From contig NC_058139.1 in assembly GCF_011075055.1 (NCBI RefSeq), forward strand, positions 19,179,584 to 19,243,583: DNA of 64,000 nt, in the 5' to 3' direction. The position numbers were made by a program, and so were the translations under genes. This stretch comes from Mangifera indica. Taxonomy: Eukaryota; Streptophyta; Magnoliopsida; Sapindales; Anacardiaceae. Below, in pieces: positions 29,543-40,900 of the stretch (within the stretch, counting starts at the first letter, position 1; each line of letters begins with the position of its first letter). The notes below the pieces were generated by a model, which saw only the letters and a program-made list of their open reading frames with translations, was not told where the DNA came from and made no database searches.

Positions 29543-30332
29543 GCTAAGTATTAAAAAGACGTTGAAGTTACAAGAAAAAAAATAAAAAATATGGGTCAAA
29601 TGAAATCAGAATCAGTAGTAGTCAAGTAGGTTTCGGATAGGAAACTGTTTCGGTTGGTTCCACTATTTCAATAGGATATTGAGACCCACTTAGCTAACCT
29701 TACTTAATAAGTAAATGGGTCGAAGTTATTAAGACTTAAATGGGTATTTGGTTGGATAATATTTTATTATCAAAGTTGAAAGATTACCTTGAAAATAAAT
29801 TATTTAAAAGAAAATAGATTATTTAGAAGAATACTGAGTATAAATGATTATTATATTTGATAAAATTTGGTAAAAATGAGTAGGTATAAATAATTATTGT
29901 ATTTAGTTAAAGATAATAAAAGAATACTAGTAAATTAATTTACTTAAATGTTATAAGTATAATTATTCAAAAATATATTTTATTTTACTTGTTATATTAA
30001 CTAAAAATGAGATTATTTACTCTATAAAAATTAATAAATAAAAATATAATTATTATAAAATTAAAATTATCTTGATAATTTTTTAATATCTATCTGATTG
30101 TTATCTATATTATCTATTATATTATGATTAATAATTAAAATAATAAAAATAAATTATTAAGTTATCTTTTTTTATTGAACCAAGCACTCCAAAAGGGTTT
30201 GATTTATTACAGTAAAGAGATTAGATGAAATAAAGATTTAAAAAGCTCTAGGAAGACCAAATTATGGGGCACTGGTTTTCTCTCCTGGATGCCTAGTCTT
30301 TGCTCAAAGCGGGGGGCCGTCTTTACTTTCGA

Positions 30333-32159
30333 ATGATGAGAGTCAAAAAGTCTGTTTACCAAATCCTTCTTTTTACCTTTCCCCCTCTCTGTCTTTCCCG
30401 CCAAATTAAACTGTCCTGTTTTCACACCAAAATTTATTTGATTCAAAAGCTTCAGAAATGTAACCGTTTAATTTCTTTATACTTAACACATGCTCACATT
30501 GTAAAATCTGGGTTTTTAAATGACACTTTTACCGCAAATCATCTCATAAATTGCTATGTGAAGCTACAAGAAACCCGATATGCGCATCGACTGCTCGACG
30601 AAATGCTCGAACCAAACGTTGTGTCATATACTTCAGTCATGTCTGGTTATATCAAAATGGGTCAACCCGAAGTTTCCCTATTTATGTTTAAGGAATTGCT
30701 TGGAAGCTTAGTTTTGCCTAATGAGTTTACATTTGCGACAGTAATTAATGCTTGTTCAATGCTTGCGGACCTCAAAACTGGTAAAAAAATTCATGCCCAG
30801 GTTGAAGTTTTTGGGTTTCAATGTAATCTTGTGGTATGTTCTTCACTTGTTGACATGTATGGGAAATGCAATGATGTGGATGGAGCTAAGAGGGTTTTTG
30901 ATAGGATGAGTTGTAGGAATGTTGTTTCTTGGACTTCGATGATTGTAGCATATGCCCAAAATGCTCAAGGGGATGAAGCATTAAGAATGTTTAGAGAGTT
31001 TAATTATTTGTTGAGAGATCGTCCAAATCAGTTTATGTTAGCCAGTCTGATCAATGCTTGCGCTAGTCTCGGTAGACTAGTTTCTGGGAAGGTGACACAT
31101 GGGGCGGCAATTCGTTGTGGCCATGATTCAAATGATGTAGTCGCTAGTGCACTTCTTGACATGTATGCTAAATGTGGATGTGTTTCTTATTCTAATAAAG
31201 TTTTTCAGACAATATCAAACCCTTCTGTGATAGCTTACACTTCAATGATTGTTGGTGCTGCAAAGTATGGACTTGGGAGATTAGCACTTGAACTCTTTGA
31301 AGAGATGATTCAAAGAAGAATAAAGCCCAACGATGTCACATTTGTTGGTGTCTTACATGCTTGTAGCCATTCAGGACTTGTGGATGAAGGCCTTGAACAC
31401 TTAAGCTCCATGTGTAGAAAATATGGAATCATGCCTGACGCAAAGCATTATACATGTGTTGTTGATATGCTTGGCAGAACTGGTCGTCTTGATGAGGCCT
31501 ACCAATTAGCAAAATCTATCCAGGTAGATCCTAAAGCAGGTGCTCTCTTATGGGGCACACTTCTTTCAGCTAGTAGGCTTCATGGAAGGGTGGATATTGC
31601 TGTTGAAGCTAGTAAGAAACTAATAGAATCCAATCAACAAGTTGCAGGCGCATATGTTACATTATCAAACACTTATGCATTGGCTGAGGAATGGGAAAAT
31701 GTTCATATTCTTCGCTTTGAAATGAAGCATACAGGAATTTACAAGGAACCGGGCTGCAGCTGGGTTGAGATAAAGAATAAGACATATGTGTTCTATGCTG
31801 GTGATATATTATGTGAAAGAGTGAGTGAGATTTTGAGTTTGCTGAAAGAGCTGGAGCTGAAAATGAAGGCAAGGGGGTATGTGGGAGGGAATAAAGGGTT
31901 GGTATTTTTTGATGTGGAGGAGGAAGCCAAAGAGGAAATAGTGAGCCTGCACAGTGAGAGACTGGCTTTAGCTTTTGGCTTAATAAGTATACCTAAAGGA
32001 ATTACCATTAGAATAATGAAGAACTTGAGAATGTGTAGCAACTGTCACGAGGCTTTCAAGCTGATTAGTGACATTGTAAAGAGGGATTTTGTTGTTAGAG
32101 ATATAAATAGATTTCACCATTTTAAAAATGGGTCCTGCACTTGTGGGGATTTTTGGTGA
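30333..32159 (+). CDS. DYW-class PPR protein, organelle RNA-editing factor (608 aa)
   Basis: PPR-DYW proteins bind specific organellar transcripts through their PPR repeats and deaminate C to U through the DYW domain. The gene is intronless, as usual for the family. The ATG at 30333 is followed by a second at 30336, and the 5' extension has no ATG. Residues 1 to about 35 look like a targeting peptide. About nine PLS-type PPR motifs follow (for example EPNVVSYTSVMSGY, CSSLVDMYGKCNDVDGAKRV, RNVVSWTSMIVAYAQNAQ, SALLDMYAKCG), then E/E+ (GALLWGTLLSASRLHGRV) and the DYW domain. The deaminase zinc site is visible: His540-Ser-Glu542 and Cys568/Cys571 (MCSNCHE). The second site is in NGSCTCGDFW. The C-terminus is DFW rather than DYW. 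From memory, sequence blocks resemble Arabidopsis At4g15720 (reported as REME2, mitochondrial). Orthology is inferred, not tested. Confidence 0.93.
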   Translation: MMRVKKSVYQILLFTFPPLCLSRQIKLSCFHTKIYLIQKLQKCNRLISLYLTHAHIVKSGFLNDTFTANHLINCYVKLQETRYAHRLLDEMLEPNVVSYTSVMSGYIKMGQPEVSLFMFKELLGSLVLPNEFTFATVINACSMLADLKTGKKIHAQVEVFGFQCNLVVCSSLVDMYGKCNDVDGAKRVFDRMSCRNVVSWTSMIVAYAQNAQGDEALRMFREFNYLLRDRPNQFMLASLINACASLGRLVSGKVTHGAAIRCGHDSNDVVASALLDMYAKCGCVSYSNKVFQTISNPSVIAYTSMIVGAAKYGLGRLALELFEEMIQRRIKPNDVTFVGVLHACSHSGLVDEGLEHLSSMCRKYGIMPDAKHYTCVVDMLGRTGRLDEAYQLAKSIQVDPKAGALLWGTLLSASRLHGRVDIAVEASKKLIESNQQVAGAYVTLSNTYALAEEWENVHILRFEMKHTGIYKEPGCSWVEIKNKTYVFYAGDILCERVSEILSLLKELELKMKARGYVGGNKGLVFFDVEEEAKEEIVSLHSERLALAFGLISIPKGITIRIMKNLRMCSNCHEAFKLISDIVKRDFVVRDINRFHHFKNGSCTCGDFW

Positions 32160-32690
32160 CTAATCAAAGAAATTTTGTCAAGTGACTTGACAGAACTCAG
32201 TGTATTCATTAGTCCTGATTGCTTATGTTCCTTTTAGATAGCCAAATCTTTAGAAATAAAAGTTTGGTAACAATATCTGCCTCTAGCTTTGCAAATCTTA
32301 TCACATAGTAGAAAAGATTTTAAAAGAATTTTTCTTCAGCAAAGGAAGAAAGAATTGTAGGCATTGAAGAGTGTATACAATCGGTTGAGAATGCAAAAAT
32401 CTGGTCCCTTTCTAAGTTGCTTGAACCAACCTCTTTGTGATTCCTTCGTAGTTCCCTCCATTTATGTCAGTTACAGAATCTCCAATACCGTCAACAAACT
32501 ATGATCATTTAGACTCCAGAATCGGCTGGCTCCATCCCAAATTTCACTAAAAAGAACCCCATTTCATACTATTAGAATGGAAATTACCGATTTGTGATTG
32601 TTCATAATGCATTGTCATATCATATCTCCATTCTCCACTGCCATTTCATACTATTAGAATGGAAATCACACACACACGCATATATAAAGA
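32160..32690. other. PPR gene 3' flank
   Basis: A candidate polyadenylation signal, aaataaaag, lies about 95 bp after the stop. Further on, the word catttcatactattagaatg followed by gaaat occurs twice, near 32562 and 32642. Otherwise it is plain sequence. Confidence 0.4.
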
Positions 32691-33080
32691 CCTTTACTTG
32701 GGTGAGACCATTAACAAGTCTCCCCCTAATACCCAGTAAGGTGGATTGACCACACAATAACTTTTCTACATACAAGAAGCTTCATCATGGGCAATGGCTT
32801 TCTCATCATGTTTTATCCATTATCATCAATATGAATCTTCCAAATGTGAAACTCTTTTAATTTCAATGCGTCTCATATCTAGTGATATTTCATATTAATA
32901 TGTTTGACTTTGAAACAAAATACAATTTTTTACTAAAATAGATGACCATTTGATTGTCATAGAATGAGACGTATTTCTCTTGTTGAAGACAAGAATTCTT
33001 TGTCAACCTCACTAATGGTTATATATGATTTTAGCCACCACTCCAAAGAGTACACAAATATAGTTATGCAAATGAAATAA
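32690..33080 (-). pseudogene. Fragment of a Ty1/copia RNase H region
   Basis: Read on the - strand, the segment contains DNQMVIYFSKKLYFVSKSN-like sequence (around 32900-32960), the conserved D-N-Q...A-I end of copia RNase H. A stretch consistent with the following DVLTK-type block appears toward 32730. It has stops and no LTRs of its own. It lies outside, and in the opposite orientation to, the copia element starting at 33671. Confidence 0.5.
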
Positions 33081-33670
33081 TACATCTAATTTTCATGAAG
33101 ATCTTTAACGATTTTTCACTAAAAATCACAAAATTTGCAACAATTTTATGTGAATCCAAATGACATTGTTTTTACACGATTTCTTTTTTTTTATTAAGGA
33201 TTGTTATGAAATTGAGTTAGAATTTGTATGAAATGTTAAGAAATTACATATATACAGGCATGATTAAGTCAAATTTTGAATCATGTTTTTCCATCAATTA
33301 TGCATTTTTATTAAGAATTGTTGTGAGTTCGAGCTAAAAGTGTAATTAAAGTTACATAAGGAGCCATGTCCTACACATTGAATAAACTTGAAGAGTCATG
33401 CTGCTGGACTAGGCACCATTAAGGAATGCCCAAACAAGTGGAAGATGTAACCTTCCATTCCTACCACTAATTACTGTTTGATAAATTCTACCAAGAGCAA
33501 TTTTCCAATTAGTAGAAATTTCTATCAAGAAAGTTGCATTACAGATGAGATCAAGCCCATCCCCACTATAATAATTATAGTAGTTGGAAAGTGATTGAGA
33601 AATAATATTATCATCTCATCTGCTTTTACACTATTTCTTCTAACTTTTTGAATTCAATAAAACTATGCAT

Positions 33671-33992
33671 TGTTTGTATATGGGTGTGAATGATAGTTTT
33701 TGAACTGTCTAGCACTGAGGTGTAATTTGAAAATAGTACTGTCCTTAACTAGAGTTTGACAACAATTGAGGGACTACCTTGTAATTTTCCACCCAACTAC
33801 ATAAGAGATTGAGATCTCTGTGCTTTGTAATTTTTTCTTCACACTCATTCAATAATAATATGCTTTATCTCTTGTATTCTAGAGTCTTCGCTTTCTCTTT
33901 TCTTCTCCCTCTTGTGTTCTTGCTTTTAGCTAGGGTGTGTTTCATCCTCAATGTCTTAAGTCAGATTATCATTAGAAAATATTGTTTCCACA
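33671..33992 (+). repeat. Left LTR of the copia element
   Basis: It starts TGTTTGTATATG and ends TTGTTTCCACA, so has the standard TG...CA ends. It aligns end to end with 43054-43378. Words such as tcattcaataataatatg and ttatctcttgtattctagag are shared. Confidence 0.93.
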
Positions 33993-34003
33993 TGGTACCA
34001 GAG
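33993..34003 (+). other. Primer binding site (tRNA-iMet type)
   Basis: TGGTACCAGAG immediately follows the left LTR and differs at one base from the usual plant copia site, TGGTATCAGAG, which is complementary to the 3' end of initiator tRNA-Met. Confidence 0.85.
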
Positions 34004-35163
34004 TGTTAGACTCGCGTCATTTGTCCTAGAATCGAAAGGTAGAAACTAATTTTCGCCAAACCTGTTACTATAAGAGCGATTTTGGTAACCTCTTTGACTT
34101 TTAGATGTTCTTTTTTTGTAGTCTTGATGTTCTTTATGCATTAATATGTTGTTAATGAGTGTGTTTAGTTTTTTTTTAATTTTATTTTGTTGTTAATCTG
34201 TTTCTAATATGATAAAAATGTTTAGATCTAATCTTATATGCTACTATATTGCTTGATTTGTTGTGATTTGATGAATATTTATTGATCTTTGGTGAATATA
34301 TGTTGCTTTCATGCATTATCTTGAACCAATATGTGCAGATATAATGATGTTAAACGTAAAAGATCTTGATTCATACTGATAGGATATGACTTTACTGGCA
34401 ATCTGTTACGATTTGATGAATGACTATTTGTTTCATAAGGTTCTTGAGTTCAGTATGTCTAGACATGTTTTGTTCAATTAAGCTTTGTTGTATAATTGCT
34501 TGTTGTTGACTTTCTTGACAATTCTACTTCTAAATCAGTCTGAATGTATTGTGTCTTTTTTTTTTTTTTTTTGCTAGAGTGAACTAATAATTTTGATGTT
34601 CTTTAAGCTTTGGTGTATTCTAGGTTTGTTATGTTCTGATATACAATTGTATTTTTTTTTTTTTTGGAGTGATGGAATATTGTTGGATCTAATACACTTA
34701 AGTCTGAGAAGTATGTTTGTGGTTGCTATGATTCTATACTATGTCTTGTTAGTGTCACTGATGCATAAGATGGAACCTAAGGAGTATGGTGCTACTGATG
34801 TGAAAGAGAAAGGTACTATTACCTTCATTTCTCCTAGGTGTAACAATGTCATGTATCAATGCCATATCTTTGTTTTCTCTATGTATTTTTTGCTATTTGT
34901 GATTGTTATCTAACATGCTTCGATTGCCTTATGTTGTGGATCTTACTTGCTATTGTGATAACTCAATTGGTGTTCTATACTTTTGTTGGTTATGTTGTGT
35001 AGATTGCTCTTATAGAGGTGGTTCTGCTGTGACATTCCTCTGCAATTCTCTATTGTGTTTTAAGTCAGTGCTCTGAGTCTATCCTCAAATCCTTTATTAT
35101 GTTTGTGTCGATGTTATCTCTTTGTTTTTGTGTCTATCTAGTTTATTCCTATTCTAATTCAAA
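34004..35163 (+). other. Long untranslated leader of the copia element
   Basis: This is 1.16 kb of T-rich sequence between the primer site and the first gag ATG. It has T homopolymers at about 34557-34573 and 34650-34664 and no convincing coding content. Confidence 0.5.
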
Positions 35164-36180
35164 ATGGAAAAGTCTGTCAATTCTGTAGTTAAAAGGTGTC
35201 AATCTAACTCCACTGCTGTAGGGTTTTTCACTTTCTCTACCGACCTACAATCTATTACTCCTAAACTTTTTAGAGGTTATGGGTTCTTTTTAATGTTAGA
35301 GCCCATGATCTAAAGAGTCAACTATTAGGGTATTCCACTTGTCCTCCCCTTTTCATCCAAGTCCAAACAACTAATACGATTAAAGAACAAATTGTCATTA
35401 GAAAACCTAGTCTTAAGTATATTGTTTGGAAAAAAATTGACAAATAATTTGTCAGCTGGCTTTTGTCTTCCATTTCTGCTAGTATATTTTGAATCATTTC
35501 AAAATGTCAGCATGCTCATGAAGTTTAGGCCATTCTTGAGAATGAATTTGTGCTTGAATCCAAATCCTAATTACTTCATGTCAAAAATCTCACGCAAAAT
35601 ACTAAAAAGAATAATCTCAACATAAGTGAATACTTTGAAAAAATGAAAGAATATGTTGAGGTTCTTCTAGTTAGAGGTCACAGTATATTGATAAGGAATT
35701 GTTAAGTCATATCCTTGATAGTCTTGAGTTTGAATGTGATCTTATTGTGACCAGTCTTTACTTTAGGGTAGAATTAAATATGACAAACTTACCCTCCAAG
35801 ATGCTCAGTATCTTTTCCAGAAATTAGAAATTCAAATTGCTAGAGCTCAATAAAACCTGAACACTAGAGTATCTCTTAAGTTTCATAAAGCCTACTCAGT
35901 AAATCTTATCAAACCCTTTGATCAGTCCACATACCAATAATCTTCCTCTCAATCATCAGTAACTTCTAAACACTAAACTTCCCTATAACCAGTTTGTAAA
36001 ACAAGTTTCTCCATCAAGACCTATAATGTATTCCACATAACCTACTACCTATACTTATTATAATCAAACACCTAGACCCAATGCTCCTTCTACTTACTCA
36101 ACACACTCCTATCAAGCCTCTTCTGCCATTGTTCTACTAGAAGCAAAGGTAAAGGTTTTGGCAAATGACACTTCTCTGGT
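35164..36180 (+). pseudogene. copia gag remnant
   Basis: It begins at ATG 35164 (MEKSVNSV) and contains gag-like blocks such as DKELLSHILDSLEFECDLI near 35685-35745. It is broken by several stops and frameshifts, and the zinc knuckle is not clearly preserved. Confidence 0.6.
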
Positions 36181-36702
36181 ACCTCTAATGTTTCAGTAAC
36201 CACAACTGTAATTGTGTAAGACAATGCTTGGTTCATGGATTTAGGTGCTACTGAATATGTTACCTTAGACCCTTCCTTACCTGCAACTATTTTTGCCTAT
36301 CGAGGAAGTGACAAAGTCTAGGTTGGAAATGGTGAGAATTTACTCATATCACACATTGGTCAGTTAGCCTTACCTAGTATTATCCATGACAAAGATTTTC
36401 ACCTTAGAAATGTCTTGTGTGTTCCTCATATAACTAGGAATCTATTTAGCATTTCCAAGATCACTCGAGACAATAATATGCTAGGAGAATTCTCTAATGA
36501 TCAGTGTGTTATCAAAGATAAACTGAGTGGTGCTATCTTATTGCAGGGAAAACTTAGGAATGGTCTCTATAGGCTAACTTTGCCCAAACATCCTATCTAC
36601 TTTATGAAAGCAAGACATACTATTTATGTAATACCCTCAAGTATGTTCTAGGGGTATTTATGTATTTTGACCATGTTTTGAGATAATTTCAATTTTAAAT
36701 AA

Positions 36703-36740
<38 letters not shown>

Positions 36741-37312
36741 AATAAAAAAAAAAAAGAGAAGAGAAAAAGAAAATGAGATAAAGATTATATAAAGAGAGAA
36801 AAGTCAAAAAAAGGCAACTTTTACCCTTTTTCCATCATCTTCTCCGCCTCTTCCAGAAAAGCAGCCTCCTTCATGCTTGTTTTCTTTATTTTTAGAAGGA
36901 AAGTGAATGATTTGAAGAGTTTGAAAGAAAAGTAAAGAAAGGAAAAAAGAGAAAACACTTTTGGAGCTTTGGTAACCAAAAGATCTCTTTCTTTTTCCCT
37001 TTTCCTATGTTTATATATATTGGATACATGTTATATAAAGATGTTAGTGTGTTTTGGTGTTGATTTAAGGTGGTTTTGGTGATAAATGAAGCAAAACAAA
37101 GAGGAGAGAGCCAACTTGTAAAGATTTGGCTTAAAACAAGGTAAGAGGTATTATCCTTGATATGTTTCATGTTTTATGTTTTTGGTTCTTTGGATCTATG
37201 TTATAAATGATGATTTTGAAATTGGGAAATGTTGTTTTTCCATTTAGGGTATCTATGTGTGTGATTTTATTCATGGAAAAAAATTAGATAATATTTATAG
37301 TTTTGCCACTAA

Positions 37313-37860
37313 CTTATCTGATGAATCATGAATTCTATTATAGCTTGTTAGAAAGCTCTTTGAATCCTCTTTTCAATGATATATAGCTTGTATGAATTAG
37401 AGACCGTTTGGACTATAAAATTGCATGAACAAAAACACTGTCTTACCAAATGAACAGTGAAAACATTTTTTTGCCATTGATTTTATCCCACGTTTTGACT
37501 GTCTTATCTGATGAATCATGAATGCTATTATCACTTGTTGGAAAGCTCTTTGAATCCTTTTTCCAATGATATATAGCTTGTATGAATTAGAGATCGTTTG
37601 GACTATTAAATATTATATGAATCAAAAAGACTATTTTACCCAAATAAACAGGAAATATAAGTTTTTACCACTGAATTCATCTCACATTTTGACTATCTTA
37701 TCTAATGAATCATGAGTGCTATTATAGCTTGTTGGAAAGCTTTTTGAATCTCTTTTCAATGATATATAGCTTGTATGAATTAGAGACCGTTTAGACTATT
37801 AAATTGTATGAAAAAGAAGGCTGCCTTATCAAATGAATAGTTTTATGAATAGTATTTCAC
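37313..37860 (+). repeat. Three tandem about 190-bp units inside the solo LTR
   Basis: Units begin at about 37313, 37503 and 37697 with cttatct[ga]atgaatcatga. Each includes the words tgttggaaagct and tgatatatagcttgtatgaa. Confidence 0.85.
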
Positions 37861-37867
37861 AGTTTTT

Positions 37868-37985
37868 GGAAAGAAAGAAAAGAAGGAGAAAAAGGAAAGG
37901 AAGAAAGAAAGAAAGGAAAGGAAAGGAAAGGAAAGGAAAGAAAAAAGAAAAGAAGAAGAAAAGAAAGAAAAGCAAGAAAAAGAAT
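37868..37985. repeat. GAAAG-rich purine tract
   Basis: About 115 bp of almost uninterrupted purines on the + strand, with gaaag/ggaaa units, within the solo LTR. Confidence 0.85.
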
Positions 37986-40900
37986 TTCAGACTCAAGATT
38001 TAAGGGTTGTCTCAAGAGTATGGTCTAGTGAGTTATGAATAGATTTAGATGGAAGTAAAATTAGTAAGATATATAGCACGCATGCATGCTATGAACTATG
38101 AAAGGGCACTTTACACTATACCACCCGCAGTAGGCACGTCCATAGTAGGACACATCTATAGTAGGACATAGACCCCCAATAGGGTTCACTCGCAGTAGAG
38201 CATACTTGTAGTAAAACTCAATTCAAATTTAGAAATGGTGTAGTGAGAGAAAGGAAAAGAGCTCGAGCTTATAAAGATGCCAAATCTCTATAGTCAGTTT
38301 CTAGAAAGTATCAAATAAATATCAAATAGGACAAAGTATAACCCAAATAGTAAAAAATGAACTAGATTATCTCCTCGATTTCTTATGGAGGTTATGATAT
38401 GGGGTTGAGTTTTTATCTCTCACTTCATTTTTTTCATGATTACAGGTACAGGTGATCATGGTTGCTACAAGACAGGGTCAGGTCAGCGAAGATAGATCTG
38501 ACTAGAACAGGTTATCTCTAGTGTATATTACATGCATACAGTCGCATGTTTTTGTTAACTTTTGACCTTTTTGAGATGGTTGTACAGTTGTATATGATTA
38601 CTCCATGTTTTCAGATGCTTTTAAATGAGTTTTCATATAAGATATATATATTTTTTGGTCACTTCCAGATTTTTAATCTTCTTAGAATAATTTTCAAATT
38701 CTTTCAATAATGAGTTAAGTTCAAAGTAGCTTTTGTTTGTTTTTTTTTTAAAAAGACACTCCGGATATTAAATCGTAATATTTCTTTTTCGGTGGATAGT
38801 ACTTATGGGGAGGGATGTTACAGTCTAGACTGGTCTCTAGTTGAATAAAATTTTGTTGTTAATAATTGTATCACTGATTTAATTTCAACTACTGTATTGA
38901 ATCCTATTGATAATAATTATACCACTACTTACATTTCAACTGTTGGCTTGAATTTTATCTTTAACTCTTTTGATAACATTGGTTATGAATTGAATTATAT
39001 TTCTGATTTTCTTACTTATTATTGCATTGATTTTCCTGTTAATGCTTCATGTTCCACTGTTGCACTTTTATCTGTTCACAATTCTAGCCATGCACGTTCT
39101 AATAGTGACTCCAATGGTCTACATGTTTCTCTTTCTTCTTATGATCTATGACATGATAGATTAGGTCATCCAAACTCTAAAGTTGTGCTAGCTATTCTCA
39201 AAACCATCAATCTTTCCCATATTAATGTCATCCCCAAGTTATTTTGTGATGCTTTCTAGTTTGGTAAACTCAAGCAAAACACTTTTTCCACCTTCCACCT
39301 CTAAAGCATCTTAATCCCCTGAATTTATTCACACTAATTTTTGGGGCTCTTCTCCTATTGTGTTATCAAAAGGATATAGATACTAGATCCATTTTATGGA
39401 TGATTATAATAGGTTTAACTGGATATTTCCCTTAAAACTCAAATTTGAGACTAAAAATGTTTTTGTAAAGTTTTACAAATTAGTGGCGAAACAGTTTAAC
39501 ACCTAAATTAAGTATGTCCAGTCTGACTGGGGAGAAGAGTACAAATCTCTTGCTTTATATCTAGCTAGTGATGGCATTACATCTAGATACTCATGCCCCC
39601 ATACTCATCAATAGAATGAGAGGGTTGAAAGAAAACATAGACATGTTATAAAAATAGGGTTAATTCTCTTAGCTCACTGTGGCATGCCTTTACATTTTTA
39701 GTGGCTTACATTTCACACCTTTGTTCATCTCATCAATAGGATTCCATCTACTACATTAAACTTCATCTCACCATTTTAGGTTTTATTTCATAAGTCTCCC
39801 AATTATTTTGTCCTTAGAGTGTTTAGATGCACAGTCTTTCCTTATCTAAGACCATACAAGTCTCAGAAGTTTGACTTTCATATTGAAAAATGGGCATTTG
39901 TGGGCTATAGTACTTCTTATAAAAGGTATAAATGTTTGTTTGCCACAGGTAAAATCTATATTGCTTAAAATGTCAAATTCAATGAGTTTAAATTCCCTTT
40001 CAAGCATGATACTAAGTTTCAACTTGCCTATTTCCCCCAATCATGGTCAAAATCCTTTTCTATAGACTTTACCTGGTCATCAACCTACCTTTAGATTTTC
40101 GCCAATGCCCTTGGCTCTGACTATAATTAACTTTCCAGAAGTCTATAATCTCATTCCACTAGATGATGGTGATCAAGATACACTTGAGAGCAATAATTCA
40201 GGTACTACCAATCACATTCCTTCACCTTTTCATTCTACAATATAGCCTCAATGTATTCACTCATCATTAATACATTTTTGCCTTGTCTCTCATTATCCCT
40301 CAATAATACTCAACGTGTTTCTGAACCTTAATTCATTATTGTTCCAACCATAGCTCTTTCTACTAGCAATATACATCTAATGTTAACCAGAGCCAAAATT
40401 GGCAAACTTCCTCGACCAAGATAATGTATAACTTCTAGTGTCATTTGGCATTATCTTGTGCATTTTCGTGCCTCTACCTCTTATCCCTCATCCAAATCTG
40501 AGCCACATACAGTAGCTAAAGCCCTTCTTAATCTTAATTGGAAACAAGCCATATAAGTTGGATATGATGTCTTGGTTTCCAACAATACTTAGAATCTAGT
40601 TCCTTAGTCTAATAGCATGCATATAGTGGGGTGTAAATGGGTTTTCAAAGTTAAACATAATTTTGACGGGTTTGTCCAAAGATATAAAATTAGACTCATT
40701 GTTAAAGGGTTTTAACAAACCCCTAGCCTAGACTATTTTGAAACCTCTAGTCTTGTGGTTAAATCTACTACAATTAAGGAGTGTGGCTGTTACCTACAAC
40801 TAAGTTATTAGGTAGATTGATGTTAACAATGTCTTTCTAAATGGTGATTTGTCTGAAACTATGTATACACCTCAATCAAAAGGTTTTTCTAGTAACACTT

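Larger units (their letters stand above)
26567..30332. other. Intergenic region between MULE 1 and the PPR gene
   Basis: No gene was recognised. It includes an ordinary-composition stretch 26580-27300 without a domain-bearing frame, an A-rich tract 27310-27560, a family C copy and a family D copy (listed separately), and AT-rich DNA up to the PPR gene. The frames at 26693-26938 and 27652-27903 have no recognisable content. Confidence 0.5.
36627..38822 (+). mobile_element. Nested solo LTR, probably Ty3/gypsy
   Basis: This 2.2-kb insertion splits the copia pol between the pre-integrase and integrase blocks. It begins TGTAATACCC and ends GAGGGATGTTACA, the TG...CA inverted ends typical of long plant gypsy LTRs. 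The flanking 5-mers attta (36622-36626) and gtcta (38823-38827) differ by two transitions and may be a decayed target duplication. Inside are a TATA box (tatataaaga, about 36788), a triplicated block and a short minisatellite (gcagtaggc/tagtaggac, about 38125-38215). There is no internal coding domain, so it is read as a solo LTR. Confidence 0.75.

Noticed and set aside
34593..34913. 106-codon frame in the copia leader
   Set aside because: T-rich hydrophobic translation without gag-like blocks, upstream of the recognisable gag start.
36627..38822. Intron or host gene inside the copia pol
   Set aside because: TG...CA ends with inverted tgtaa/ttaca and an internal TATA box fit an LTR; no coding exons or splice sites fit.
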